Shown: positions 1-8,092 of the stretch, piece after piece
Layout of the letters: every line of letters starts with the position of its first letter
Numbering within the stretch: the first letter of the stretch is position 1
Source of the DNA: JALJPB01 sp963933115
Lineage (GTDB): Bacteria; Pseudomonadota; Gammaproteobacteria; Enterobacterales; Alteromonadaceae
DNA length: 36,242 nt
Direction of reading: 5' to 3'
NCBI GenBank assembly: GCA_963933115.1
Contig: CAWVSL010000029.1
Location: 1 to 36,242, forward strand
The notes under the pieces: generated by a model
The model's input: the letters and a program-made list of their open reading frames with translations, nothing else
The model's database searches: none
Told to the model about the DNA's origin: nothing
Position numbers and translations under genes: made by a program

Positions 1-96
1 TAAATCACCACCTAAATTACGTAGTTTTTTAGTGCCAAATAATAGTACAACAATAACGGCAAGAATCAATAATTGCCAAATACCCATATTACCCAT
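1..96 (-). CDS. tatA: Sec-independent translocase subunit TatA (5' end only, cut by window edge)
   Basis: The 32 codons visible encode a TatA N-terminus: a short periplasmic start (MGNMGIW), one hydrophobic helix (QLLILAVIVVLLFG) and the family's hinge TKKLRNLGGDL. TatA/E oligomers form the protein-conducting element of the twin-arginine pathway, which exports folded proteins across the inner membrane. The start is the ATG at 94-96, preceded by a good ribosome binding site (AAGGAG, 103-108 on the minus strand). The rest of the gene, and probably tatB and tatC, lie beyond the left edge. TatA and TatE cannot be told apart from this fragment. Confidence 0.9.
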   Translation of the reverse strand, partial: MGNMGIWQLLILAVIVVLLFGTKKLRNLGGDL

Positions 97-146
97 GAAA
101 ATCTCCTTTGATCGAATTTATCTGATTATAAAGTTTTCGTCATAAA

Positions 147-165
147 AAGCACCTTTATAATGCTT
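147..165 (-). terminator. Weak candidate terminator hairpin between the DUF418 gene and tatA
   Basis: On the minus strand AAGCA pairs with TGCTT across a 9-base loop and is followed by a short T run. The stem is only 5 bp, so this is a tentative call. Confidence 0.25.
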
Positions 166-234
166 AAACTCCGAGATAAAATTTTATTTACAGCTAGTCT
201 GTTTTTAAAGACCGAATATATCTCTTTAACTGAT

Positions 235-1719
235 CTAGTCAGTAATAATTCGCATCGGCTGTCTTTTTTTATACGTTAAACTACGCCATAACCACTCAAG
301 GGGACCAAACTGATAACGCTTTAACCACCATGTTGAAAAGAATAATTGAAAGATAATAATAGCAACAACTATCAACATTTGTGGAGCTCTCGCTATTTGA
401 CCAAACATACCCCCAGCATAACCATAAAATATGCTGGTTAAAATAACTGAATGCATAATATAATTTGTTAAAGCCATACGACCTAATGGTGAAAAATAAC
501 TCAATCGACTAGCCCATTTACCTGAGCCTAATAAGCTAACAACTAGACCTATATATCCCGCAGCAGTAGCGTATTGACCCATAAAAAATAAAGTATTACC
601 TGTTGTTAGTAATATTATTACATTTTCTGTTGATGGGTGTTGAGTGATCAACAAGCCCCCTATAGTTAATGGCAGACCTAAACCCAAACCGATACAAGCC
701 ATAGAGTTAAAGAGTATTTTATGTTGTTGATGATTTTTTAATACCCCGCTGGAGATAAACCAATAGCCTAAAATAAAAATTGGCAAGTACATGGTTAAGG
801 CAAATATAGGTGATAACATCAACATAACCCCAGAAAATTTGATACGAAATTGAGTAGCTTGCCAATAAGAACCTCTGCTTAAAGCGTTGATTTCGTTTTC
901 CCCATCTTTATCAAATTCTCGCTTATCAGTAACTATATCTTCTACTTGTTGGGTCATTAATTCTTGTTTTAATTCTTCTTCTGATTTCTTTTGTGCCGTC
1001 GAATCAGAGTCGATGGCGGTTGCTAATTCGGCAGGTATTTCATTCTCATTATCTTTTGATCCAAGGATTAGTGCCATTTTTTTATCAACCAAGATGGCTA
1101 TGTGCTGTTCTTCCTGCCACATGTCAGCAAGTGATTGACGGTCAACAGCGATACCAAAACCAAAACCAGCAATAACCGATAACAAAGTAGGTACGGCTAA
1201 CCAAATTAAACTGATTTTTAAAAATGAACGTGGATTATCATATTTTTGGAAGCCTTTACGTTTTAGTAAAAAGATCCAACCTAGCAGCATCAAACCAGCA
1301 AACGCATAATCATGTAAAATATCACCATGCCATAAAAAAAACATATGAAGCAAACCAATGACATACAAAATAGCCATGCGCCTAACAAACCAGGCACCAA
1401 AAGGACGGCCCAGCTCCTTTGCTCTGATTAACATAACGGCGAAACCCATACCAAAAAGCAAAGCAAAAATCTTATAAAACTTACCTTCAACTAAACACCT
1501 TACTAACCAACCGGCAGCATGATCTAGCCCTGTTAATTTAGGGTCAAAACTCCCCAAAGTTGACATACTGCGGCCAAACCATTCTATGTTCATTAATAAT
1601 ATGCCGATGAGTGCTAATCCACGTAAAATATCCATAACATCAATACGTTGATTTACTGAGATCGGAACTAATTGGGCGGGAGGGTTGCTTGGAGTTCTTC
1701 CAATAATTTTTTCTAACAT
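235..1719 (-). CDS. DUF418 / YeiB-like multi-pass membrane protein
   Basis: A 494-residue polytopic inner-membrane protein. The N-terminal motif RIDVMDILRGLALIGILLMN (about residues 25-44) is the hallmark of YeiB/DUF418 proteins. The C-terminal stretch ending FGPLEWLWRSLTY is the classic DUF418 end. Between them lie about ten hydrophobic helices. A long charged soluble insertion (about residues 195-290, rich in E, D, K and Q) interrupts the membrane domain and makes the protein longer than typical members of about 380-400 residues. The family resembles membrane acyltransferases, but its substrate is not established, so I give no reaction. It is transcribed separately from the SPFH gene upstream because a strong terminator lies between them. 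Confidence 0.85.
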   Translation of the reverse strand: MLEKIIGRTPSNPPAQLVPISVNQRIDVMDILRGLALIGILLMNIEWFGRSMSTLGSFDPKLTGLDHAAGWLVRCLVEGKFYKIFALLFGMGFAVMLIRAKELGRPFGAWFVRRMAILYVIGLLHMFFLWHGDILHDYAFAGLMLLGWIFLLKRKGFQKYDNPRSFLKISLIWLAVPTLLSVIAGFGFGIAVDRQSLADMWQEEQHIAILVDKKMALILGSKDNENEIPAELATAIDSDSTAQKKSEEELKQELMTQQVEDIVTDKREFDKDGENEINALSRGSYWQATQFRIKFSGVMLMLSPIFALTMYLPIFILGYWFISSGVLKNHQQHKILFNSMACIGLGLGLPLTIGGLLITQHPSTENVIILLTTGNTLFFMGQYATAAGYIGLVVSLLGSGKWASRLSYFSPLGRMALTNYIMHSVILTSIFYGYAGGMFGQIARAPQMLIVVAIIIFQLFFSTWWLKRYQFGPLEWLWRSLTYKKRQPMRIITD

Positions 1720-1754
1720 GTCATTCCTTTTTTATATTTTTAATTAGAATAACT

Positions 1755-1795
1755 AAACCAAGAATATCGAAAGATGTTTCGATATTCTTGGTTTT
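1755..1795 (-). terminator. Rho-independent terminator after the SPFH gene
   Basis: Positions 1755-1772 and 1777-1794 form an 18-bp perfect inverted repeat around the loop GATG. On the minus strand a short T run (GGTTTAGTT) follows. It ends transcription of the SPFH gene before the DUF418 gene. T runs exist on both sides, so it may act in both directions. Confidence 0.75.
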
Positions 1796-1838
1796 ATCTT
1801 ATGTTTATAGTCTGCTTAACTGACGTCGGCAGGGAATT

Positions 1839-2771
1839 TTATTTTTCTTTCATGTTCCACAAAATATCCTGACCACCACCCATAACAGTTGTTGGCATTT
1901 GACCATTCCATTGTAATGCTTTTACGTAGTCTACTAATATCTTGTTATTTTTTATTGCCTTAGACTTTTTCTGCATCGTCTCAGCTTCAGCAATACCTTT
2001 TACCCTAATTGCTTCGGCCTGTGCTTGAGCTTCAACAGTAATCGCATAAGCAGACCCATCGGCACGCGCTTTTTCTGCATCACGTTGGGCTTCTGCAGTA
2101 TTGACTTCGCGTTGAGCTTCAAGTTTTTGACGCTCTAATCGGTGTTTCTCGGCTGCGGCTAAATTTTTCTCTGTTTGTTTCGTTTCAATACTTTGAAGGT
2201 ATTTAGCGGGTAACACTAAATTCTCAATTTGCACGCTATCGAGTTTGACTGGAAAGTCACCCATCGCATCAGCCAATGTGTCTTCAATCCTTGAGATAAC
2301 TTGCCCACGATTTTGTATGATTTGCTCTGCCTTGAAACGCGCTAATGCATCTTTTGCTGCAGAGCGTAATCGGGGATCTAAAATACGATTTTCAAATTGA
2401 TCTAAACCCCCATAGTTTTTATATAACTCGAAGGCTTCAGTGCGATTAACGGTCCAGTTTACTGACACCTCTACTTGAACTGGCATTTGCTCAAATGTTG
2501 ATGCTTTTAAGGCTTCTGAATTCTTCCGAGTACGAATTTCTAATTCATTAACTGTGTCAGCAATCGGAATTTTATAATGTAAACCCGGGCTTACTTGAGT
2601 AGTGGCTTCACCAAAGCGTTTAACTATCCCCACATGACCTTCATCAATGGTGTAGAGCGCTGACCAAGCTACGCCAACAACAACAAGGCCCACCACTATT
2701 TTAATCATATGTTTGCCCATTTTCGCGGGGTCAATATCTACTGTTTTTCTACTTACGTTAGTGTTTACCAT
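1839..2771 (-). CDS. Prohibitin-like SPFH (band 7) family membrane protein
   Basis: A 310-residue protein with a single N-terminal transmembrane helix (about residues 23-42, IKIVVGLVVVGVAWSALYTI) and then the SPFH/band-7 domain. The domain opens with the usual EGHVGIVKRFGEA and PGLHYKIPIAD segments. A long Ala/Glu/Arg-rich coiled coil follows (about residues 205-275, with repeats such as EAQREVNTAEAQRDAEKARA). Proteins of this class form large membrane-anchored rings that organise membrane domains or control FtsH-type proteases. It resembles prohibitins more than the HflK/HflC pair, and no FtsH or second SPFH gene is adjacent. It appears monocistronic, with a terminator directly after it. Confidence 0.85.
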   Translation of the reverse strand: MVNTNVSRKTVDIDPAKMGKHMIKIVVGLVVVGVAWSALYTIDEGHVGIVKRFGEATTQVSPGLHYKIPIADTVNELEIRTRKNSEALKASTFEQMPVQVEVSVNWTVNRTEAFELYKNYGGLDQFENRILDPRLRSAAKDALARFKAEQIIQNRGQVISRIEDTLADAMGDFPVKLDSVQIENLVLPAKYLQSIETKQTEKNLAAAEKHRLERQKLEAQREVNTAEAQRDAEKARADGSAYAITVEAQAQAEAIRVKGIAEAETMQKKSKAIKNNKILVDYVKALQWNGQMPTTVMGGGQDILWNMKEK

Positions 2772-2865
2772 CTTTTTTCCTTTACCGACTTTAATTGTTA
2801 TTTAGCCTGCACCTTTTGACATATTATGTCAACAAGTAATTAGATGGTATGCCTAACTGACCATG

Positions 2866-3462
2866 TTAGTTGAGTAAAACAGGATAGACCGACATGATTA
2901 ATAAAGCTGCCATCGCCAGATTAAATAGACGTAAATGGCTATCATTTTTTAAGAGTCTGCGTAATTTTTGCCCTAGTATTATCCATACACTTGCACAGGG
3001 TATATTCACTAAACCAAAAACTATGGTAACCAATAAAATAGCATCAAGATCACGTGTCGGTGAGTAGATGCTCATCGCTGTTAGCGCCATTGTCCAAGCT
3101 TTTGGGTTAACCCATTGAAATAATGCGGCTTGCAAAAATGAGAATGGCTTAGCATGTTTATTACTCTTATCTTCAGGTGCCAAAGATGTCGCAATTTTAA
3201 AGGCTAAATAAAAAATGTAACTTATGCTAAAGACTTTTAATATTTGATACGTTAATGGATAACTATCAAATAACTGTACTAGTCCAATCCCGACCATTAT
3301 CAACATAAAGATAAAACCAGCCGCTACGCCAAGCATCATTGGAATAGTGCGCTTAAATCCAAAAGTTGCCCCTGATGACATTAGCATTAAATTATTAGGC
3401 CCGGGGGTAATGGATGACACCAAGGCAAAAGTTGATAATGCAATAATTAGATCTGAACTCAT
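2866..3462 (-). CDS. LysE/RhtB family amino-acid exporter
   Basis: 198 residues, the usual LysE-family length, with about six hydrophobic segments. The conserved N-terminal signature TPGPNNLMLMSSGATFGFKRT (about residues 20-40) is characteristic, and QWVNPKAW (about 115-122) matches the second conserved block. The family exports amino acids or their derivatives through the inner membrane. The substrate cannot be read from sequence. The gene is 94 bp from the SPFH gene and lies downstream of the ilv operon, but the 319-bp gap holding a hairpin makes co-transcription with ilvA unlikely. Confidence 0.85.
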   Translation of the reverse strand: MSSDLIIALSTFALVSSITPGPNNLMLMSSGATFGFKRTIPMMLGVAAGFIFMLIMVGIGLVQLFDSYPLTYQILKVFSISYIFYLAFKIATSLAPEDKSNKHAKPFSFLQAALFQWVNPKAWTMALTAMSIYSPTRDLDAILLVTIVFGLVNIPCASVWIILGQKLRRLLKNDSHLRLFNLAMAALLIMSVYPVLLN

Positions 3463-3781
3463 GTCATATGCTCATTGATAAATCGTTAGAATAGCTAATT
3501 GGATAAATTAGTCTGCTTTGTTTTTTTGAAATGGTTTTATAGGCAACAATTGAACAGGTTAAGAGGCATTGGTCTTATAAAGTTTACTCTAAGGGGCCAG
3601 CTCAATGAAAATAGCTCTGATGGTAAAGACTGTTTTTTCAGCCCTTATAAATAGTTAAGATCGAGATTATAAGCCCTTTAACGATCAAACACTGTCAATG
3701 TCTTCGTATTTCTTGATGGAGTCAACAACTAATGAGCCTAGATGAACAGAGTTTAAAATAACTATTTTAAACTCTGTTTTT
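3463..3781. other. Intergenic region between the LysE-family gene and ilvA
   Basis: 319 bp without a convincing gene. It should hold the promoter of the exporter gene. At its ilvA end it has the long hairpin listed separately. I see no RNA gene or repeat beyond that. Confidence 0.5.
3745..3778. terminator. Long hairpin directly after ilvA, probable operon end
   Basis: A 16-bp perfect inverted repeat (3745-3760 with 3763-3778) starts four bases beyond the ilvA stop codon. The T run lies on the plus-strand side (3777-3783), so it looks best as a plus-strand terminator. On the minus strand an A tract precedes the stem and only TTCATC follows. It may still mark the 3' end of the ilvGMA transcript by stabilising it. 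Confidence 0.5.
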
Positions 3782-5365
3782 TTAATCAGCTAAAAATGCT
3801 TGATAAGCACTGTTATTACTCTCTTCATGCCATTGATAATCGAGTGCATCAAGGTGCTGGAAAAAATCTAATTCTTGATCATTAATTACTTCAAAGCCTG
3901 CTAATACCTGACCAAAAGCTGCACCATGATTACGGTAATGAAATAAAGTAATATTCCAATGCTCACCTAAGGTATCTAAAAACTTCTCTAATGCGCCAGG
4001 ATATTCAGGAAATTCAAAGCTAAATAATCGCTCTTGCAGTAATGCAGGTTTTTGACCACCAATCATGTAACGAACATGCAATTTTGCCATTTCATTATCA
4101 GTAAAATCTGCCACTTTATAGTTTTCATTAGTTAATAATTCGACTAATTGTTGGCGTTCACCGATTTCGCCAGCTAAACGGACACCAACAAAAATGTTTG
4201 CTGGATTACTTTCATGTTGTTGATTATTCACATAGCGATAGTTAAATTCAGTAATGACTCTACCCCCTAAGTTTTTACAAAAACGGCGAAAACTGCCTTT
4301 TTCTTCAGGGATCGTTACGGCAAGTACCGCTTCTTTTTTCTCACCTAACTCACAACGTTCTGAGATATAACGCAGTGTATGGAAATTCATATTAGCACCT
4401 GAAAAAATGGCAACTAAGGACTCATTTCCTGATTTATTTTCAGCATCCTGGCTTTGGCAGTACTTTTGTAACCCCGCTAACGACAAAGCGCCTGCTGGCT
4501 CTGCAATTACCCGTGTTTGCTCAAATATATCTTTTATGGAGGTACATATTTCGTCACTGGTTACCGTGATAACTTCATCACAGTAACGCTTAATCAAATT
4601 AAAGGTGTTTTCACCAATACGTTTAACGGCAACACCATCAGCAAATAACCCCACCTGATCTAAGTCTACTGGCGTGCCAGCATTAAATGCCGCTTTTAGG
4701 CAAGCCGAGTCTTCGGCTTCGACGCCAATAACTTTGATACTCGGTTTTAATTGTTTTAAATAAACTGACATACCCGCAAGTAAACCACCGCCGCCAACAG
4801 GGATAAACACAACGTCGGCATTTGGTTGTTGTTGCAGTAATTCTTTCGCTACCGTTCCTTGACCAACGATGATATCAACATCGTCAAACGGGTGGATTAA
4901 CGGCTTATTCTCGTCTTTAGCAAGAGCCGACGCTGCGGTCTGTGCATCGTTAAAGTTTCTACCGATTAAACGCACTTCTGCACCAAATCGACGAACATTA
5001 TCAATTTTAATTTCAGGCGTAGTAAATGGCATTACAATAGTGGCATGAATACCTAGTTTCTTTGCTGCCAGTGCCAAACCTTGAGCATGATTACCTGCTG
5101 AAGCGGCAATAACACCATTGGTACATTCTGCCTTAGATAGATTGACAAGCTTATTATAAGCCCCTCGTATCTTGAATGAATGGACGATTTGTTGGTCTTC
5201 ACGTTTTAGGGTTATTTCTTTCCCTAATCGCTTAGAAAGCTTAGTTAATGGCGTTAGTTCTGTTTCTATAGCAACATCATAAACAGGTGCTAATAAAATC
5301 TTACGTAAGTAATCAAGAGCTAGTTCATGCTCCTCAATAACATCTTTGGATTCGACTTCAGTCAT
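3782..5365 (-). CDS. ilvA: Threonine ammonia-lyase, biosynthetic (threonine dehydratase)
   Basis: 527 residues, the full length of the two-regulatory-domain form. IlvA deaminates threonine to 2-oxobutanoate, the first step of isoleucine synthesis. The PLP lysine is K65 in HSFKIRGAY. SAGNHAQG (89-96) and the phosphate-binding loop GGGGLLAG (191-198) are intact. Two ACT-like C-terminal domains follow from about residue 335, each with a recognisable core (RRFCKNLGGRVITEFNYRY and FSFEFPEYPGALEKFL), so isoleucine feedback is expected. It is the last gene of the attenuated ilv operon. Its ATG overlaps the stop codon of the ilvD remnant (ATGA), and its binding site GGAGAA lies inside that remnant. 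Confidence 0.97.
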   Translation of the reverse strand: MTEVESKDVIEEHELALDYLRKILLAPVYDVAIETELTPLTKLSKRLGKEITLKREDQQIVHSFKIRGAYNKLVNLSKAECTNGVIAASAGNHAQGLALAAKKLGIHATIVMPFTTPEIKIDNVRRFGAEVRLIGRNFNDAQTAASALAKDENKPLIHPFDDVDIIVGQGTVAKELLQQQPNADVVFIPVGGGGLLAGMSVYLKQLKPSIKVIGVEAEDSACLKAAFNAGTPVDLDQVGLFADGVAVKRIGENTFNLIKRYCDEVITVTSDEICTSIKDIFEQTRVIAEPAGALSLAGLQKYCQSQDAENKSGNESLVAIFSGANMNFHTLRYISERCELGEKKEAVLAVTIPEEKGSFRRFCKNLGGRVITEFNYRYVNNQQHESNPANIFVGVRLAGEIGERQQLVELLTNENYKVADFTDNEMAKLHVRYMIGGQKPALLQERLFSFEFPEYPGALEKFLDTLGEHWNITLFHYRNHGAAFGQVLAGFEVINDQELDFFQHLDALDYQWHEESNNSAYQAFLAD

Positions 5366-5454
5366 TGTTCTTCTCCATTAAGCAAAGCGCGATTTCCCAT
5401 AGCGCTAGCCATGTTAAGACTTTTAGTAGAGGTGGCTGATGTTAATTTTGCCAT
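5362..5454 (-). pseudogene. ilvD: ilvD remnant: 30-codon internally deleted frame coupled to ilvA
   Basis: A 30-residue open frame sits exactly where ilvD lies in ilvGM(E)DA operons. Its first 18 residues, MAKLTSATSTKSLNMASA, resemble the IlvD N-terminus (E. coli MPKYRSATTTHGRNMAGA). The last 12, MGNRALLNGEEQ, could be an IlvD C-terminal tail, which would mean an in-frame deletion of nearly the whole gene of about 1.8 kb. The catalytic and iron-sulfur residues are all absent, so it cannot be a dehydratase. The frame stays open and its TGA overlaps the ilvA ATG, which keeps translational coupling and the ilvA ribosome binding site. The N-terminal match is seen directly; the C-terminal origin and the deletion are inferred. 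Confidence 0.65.
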
Positions 5455-5505
5455 AATGTTATACGTCCAATAGGTATTAATTTTCAAGTTCGGTAATGAA
5501 GAATC

Positions 5506-5530
5506 GGTTGTGAGCTTTATCGCTCACACC
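5506..5530. repeat. Intergenic hairpin between ilvM and the ilvD remnant
   Basis: TGTGAGC (5509-5515) pairs perfectly with GCTCACA (5522-5528) around a 6-base loop. Two more GC pairs form if one base bulges. There is no T run on either side, so it is not an obvious terminator. In the operon mRNA it would lie just after the ilvM stop codon and could affect processing or polarity. Confidence 0.5.
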
Positions 5531-5535
5531 TAATA

Positions 5536-5778
5536 TTACGAGGCTCTGTTTGTTAATTTAACTTCTTTAATATCGATAAGTTTATTGATTTGATCGACTA
5601 AAAGTTCAATAGGTCGATCACTTCTTACCAACAATTCAATATAACCAATATGCGTTCCCGTATTTACTTTGGCAGTTATACCATCAATTAAAAAGCCACG
5701 ATAACGTGTTACCTGCAAAATTCGCTCAAGTACCACTTGCTTATCATCTACCTGTATCGCTAACTGATAACGGTTCAT
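5536..5778 (-). CDS. ilvM: Acetohydroxyacid synthase II small (regulatory) subunit
   Basis: 80 residues, the short single-ACT-domain form typical of IlvM. The ACT fold is seen in YQLAIQVDDKQVVLERILQVTRYRGFLIDGI followed by IGYIELLVRSDRPIELLVDQI. It binds and activates the IlvG catalytic subunit, which makes acetolactate or acetohydroxybutyrate. The start codon overlaps the ilvG stop (TAATG), showing translational coupling. IlvM-type subunits are usually poor valine sensors, so isoenzyme II tends to be valine-resistant; that is family knowledge, not visible here. Confidence 0.93.
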   Translation of the reverse strand: MNRYQLAIQVDDKQVVLERILQVTRYRGFLIDGITAKVNTGTHIGYIELLVRSDRPIELLVDQINKLIDIKEVKLTNRAS

Positions 5779-7442
5779 TAAGTACTCTCCATCATTTTAT
5801 CATTGCCGGTATTAGGGGGAACCAACGGCCAAACATTATCTTCTGCATTAATTTTAACTTGCAATAAATACGGGCCTTCGTGGTCAATCATCTCTTTAAT
5901 TGCTTCAGAAACTTCAGATTTTTTAGTTATCTCTCGTGCTTTTATATTAAAAGCGGTCGCCAACATAACAAAGTCTGGGTTATCAGATAAATCAGTTTCA
6001 CTTAAACGACCGGCAAAAAACAACTCTTGCCATTGACGCACCATACCGAGCTTTCCATTATCAATTAGCACTATTTTTACTGGCACTTGAAAGCGTTTAA
6101 TCGTAGATAATTCCTGAACATTCATCATAAATGAGCCATCACCTGTAACGGTAATAACACAGTCATTAGGCCGGCTAATTTGTGCTCCAATAGCAGCAGG
6201 GAGACCAAAACCCATAGTCCCCATACCACCACTAGTCAGCCAGTCACTCGGATCATCAAAAGACATATGCTGTGCTGCCCACATCTGGTGTTGCCCTACA
6301 TCAGTAGTCACACAGGTATTTTCTGGCATTTGATCACTTATTTCTTTTAGAACTGCTGGGGCAAAAATAGTTTCACCCGGATGATTATAATCCCATGCAC
6401 AATCAATTTTCATCTGCTGGCATTTTTGTTGCCAGTTTTCTATTTCTAAGGGGATTGCTAACGCGGGCAGGTTAATTTTTAAATCACCTAAGATGGCAAC
6501 ATTAGCCAATCGGCGTTTGTTGATTTCAGCAGTATCAATATCAAAATGAATGATTTTAGCATTGGGCGCAAATTCATCAAGCTTACCCGTTACCCGGTCA
6601 TCAAAACGAGCACCAACGGCAATGAGTAAATCACATTCTTGTACAGCAAGATTAGCTGCTTTTGTACCGTGCATACCTAACATGCCTAGATAATTTTCAT
6701 CATTTGGGTCGACTGCACCCAAACCTTTTAAAGTAGAAACACTTGGCAAACAAGTCAGTTGAGCAAAGTCTCTTAGTTCAGGCACAGCATTTGCCATACC
6801 GACACCACCGCCAACATATAAAACAGGTTGCTTGGCTTGACTCAATAATGCGATAGCACTACCAACATTTGCGGGTGGTAATTTAACTTTGTTTTTTAAT
6901 TTTGAAAAGTTTTCTAAACTATTGGTTATCTCTGCTAGTTGAATATCTTTTGGAATATCAACAAGGACTGGACCTTGTCGTCCTTCCAGCGCAATAGCAA
7001 AGGCTTCATGAAGAACCTTAGGTAATTCATTAATGTCTGTTACCTGAAAAGAGTGCTTAGTGCAAGCAAGAGATAAACCAAAAATATCAATTTCCTGAAA
7101 AGCATCAGAGCCCATAGCAGCAGTTGGCACTTGCCCGGTAATAGCAACAATTGGAATAGAATCGGCAAGAGCATCAGCTAAACCAGTAATTAAATTAGTC
7201 GCTCCTGGCCCTGAGGTAGCAAAACAAACTCCTACTTTACCTGAAGCACGAGCGTAACCCACAGCAGAAAAAGCAGCGCCTTGTTCGTGTCGACATAAAA
7301 AGTGCTGAACATCACTGTCATATAACGCGTCATAAATTGGCATAATGGCACCACCGGGGTAACCAAAAACATGTTGTACACCATGTTGCTCCAATATATC
7401 AAATAATAATGAACTACCCGTATGCTGTTTTTCTTTTGCCAT
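5778..7442 (-). CDS. ilvG: Acetohydroxyacid synthase II large (catalytic) subunit
   Basis: 554 residues, full length with no frameshift (unlike E. coli K-12 ilvG). The thiamine-diphosphate enzyme joins pyruvate with pyruvate or 2-oxobutanoate. The catalytic glutamate is E53 in RHEQGAAF. The N-terminal TPP domain carries GYPGGAIMPIYDAL (28-41) and SGPGATNLITGLADA. The C-terminal TPP/Mg motif GDGSFMMN...N is present, with VKIVLIDN at its end. It is the first structural gene after the ilvL attenuator and is coupled to ilvM by a one-base overlap. Confidence 0.97.
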   Translation of the reverse strand: MAKEKQHTGSSLLFDILEQHGVQHVFGYPGGAIMPIYDALYDSDVQHFLCRHEQGAAFSAVGYARASGKVGVCFATSGPGATNLITGLADALADSIPIVAITGQVPTAAMGSDAFQEIDIFGLSLACTKHSFQVTDINELPKVLHEAFAIALEGRQGPVLVDIPKDIQLAEITNSLENFSKLKNKVKLPPANVGSAIALLSQAKQPVLYVGGGVGMANAVPELRDFAQLTCLPSVSTLKGLGAVDPNDENYLGMLGMHGTKAANLAVQECDLLIAVGARFDDRVTGKLDEFAPNAKIIHFDIDTAEINKRRLANVAILGDLKINLPALAIPLEIENWQQKCQQMKIDCAWDYNHPGETIFAPAVLKEISDQMPENTCVTTDVGQHQMWAAQHMSFDDPSDWLTSGGMGTMGFGLPAAIGAQISRPNDCVITVTGDGSFMMNVQELSTIKRFQVPVKIVLIDNGKLGMVRQWQELFFAGRLSETDLSDNPDFVMLATAFNIKAREITKKSEVSEAIKEMIDHEGPYLLQVKINAEDNVWPLVPPNTGNDKMMEST

Positions 7443-7560
7443 TTTTATTTCCTAACTATTCAGTTGACTATTCAATAGATGAATAACGCCAAATAGTAGT
7501 CTCCTGTTATATTTAGTAATGAGAATCAGTTTACGTCAACGTAAGTTTTTTAATGCCCTA

Positions 7561-7596
7561 AACGAAAAACCCCCGTTCTTTTCAGAGCGGGGGTTT
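7561..7596 (-). terminator. ilv operon attenuator (rho-independent terminator)
   Basis: AAACCCCCG (7567-7575) pairs with CGGGGGTTT (7588-7596). Inner pairs extend this to about 13 bp around a TTTC loop. On the minus strand the GC-rich stem is followed by TTTTTCGTTT. It lies between the ilvL stop and the ilvG start, the position of the ilv attenuator. Ribosome stalling on the leader peptide when charged Ile, Val or Leu tRNAs are scarce should favour an antiterminator and read-through into ilvG. Confidence 0.92.
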
Positions 7597-7624
7597 GTTT
7601 TAATATTTTTGCTATTTTCTTAGC

Positions 7625-7726
7625 TCAACAAACAACCCCGCGATGATTTTTAATAATCAGCACGACGAGAGTGTTAATAATGACTGAGTTCTTTGTTAGA
7701 AGGACTCCTGAGCTAAAATGATGCAT
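7625..7726 (-). CDS. ilvL: ilv operon leader peptide (attenuation control)
   Basis: A 33-residue frame beginning MHHFSSGVLLTKNS and containing the run TLVVLII, then GVVC before TGA. Fourteen of 33 residues are Val (6), Leu (4) or Ile (4), including the consecutive codons CTC GTC GTG CTG ATT ATT. This composition, with the GC-rich terminator about 30 bases downstream and ilvG next, identifies a transcription-attenuation leader. The ATG at 7724-7726 is the only ATG of the frame. Upstream there is only a weak GGA-type ribosome binding site. Confidence 0.88.
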   Translation of the reverse strand: MHHFSSGVLLTKNSVIINTLVVLIIKNHRGVVC

Positions 7727-7740
7727 ATCTATCAGTTTCC

Positions 7741-7761
7741 AAAATAGTTATTAACTATTTT
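7741..7761. promoter_or_regulatory. Perfect AT-rich palindrome upstream of ilvL
   Basis: Arms of 10 bp (AAAATAGTTA and TAACTATTTT) surround one central base. The palindrome lies 15-35 bases before the ilvL ATG, next to a possible -10 (TACAAT on the minus strand). It could be a protein-binding operator or a 5'-UTR hairpin. No regulator can be named. Confidence 0.45.
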
Positions 7762-8092
7762 ATTGTAAGGCTATTTTTTACTTGTACGATTAATACCATA
7801 GCTGTAATGGTTCGGGCAAGGTTTTTGTTATAGTTTTTAAACAATCAAGCTATTAATAAGTTATAAGTGACTCATTTTCATCCTAGATTCACCATTTTTT
7901 ATAATCACTTACTGCGGTTAATGCCTTGATGTGTTTAAAGCCATGGCAAAAATTGAAAAGGTAATATCTAAAACATCAGCTAATAGACGTTTATCCTTCC
8001 TATATTCAATATATGCAATCGCTTAAGTTAGTTAAACTGCGCTCAAGTGAATCGCCCCGTCCGTCGATTTAATTAATTAACGTTCACAAATT
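7762..8092. other. Intergenic region between ilvL and the response regulator gene
   Basis: About 330 bp with no gene. It should contain the ilv promoter on the minus strand. One possible pair is TTGCCC and TATTAA 18 bp apart, a weak match near 7795-7826. The left copy of the imperfect direct repeat that flanks the two-component module (7885-7923) is also here. I see no clear terminator for the response regulator gene. Confidence 0.4.
7885..7923. repeat. Left copy of imperfect direct repeat flanking the two-component module
   Basis: AGATTCA (7885-7891), then AATCACTTACT (7903-7913) followed by an imperfect TTAAT..CC. The same elements in the same order recur at 10141-10196, on the other side of the kinase/regulator pair. 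The spacing between the two blocks differs (11 versus 26 bases). Confidence 0.45.
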
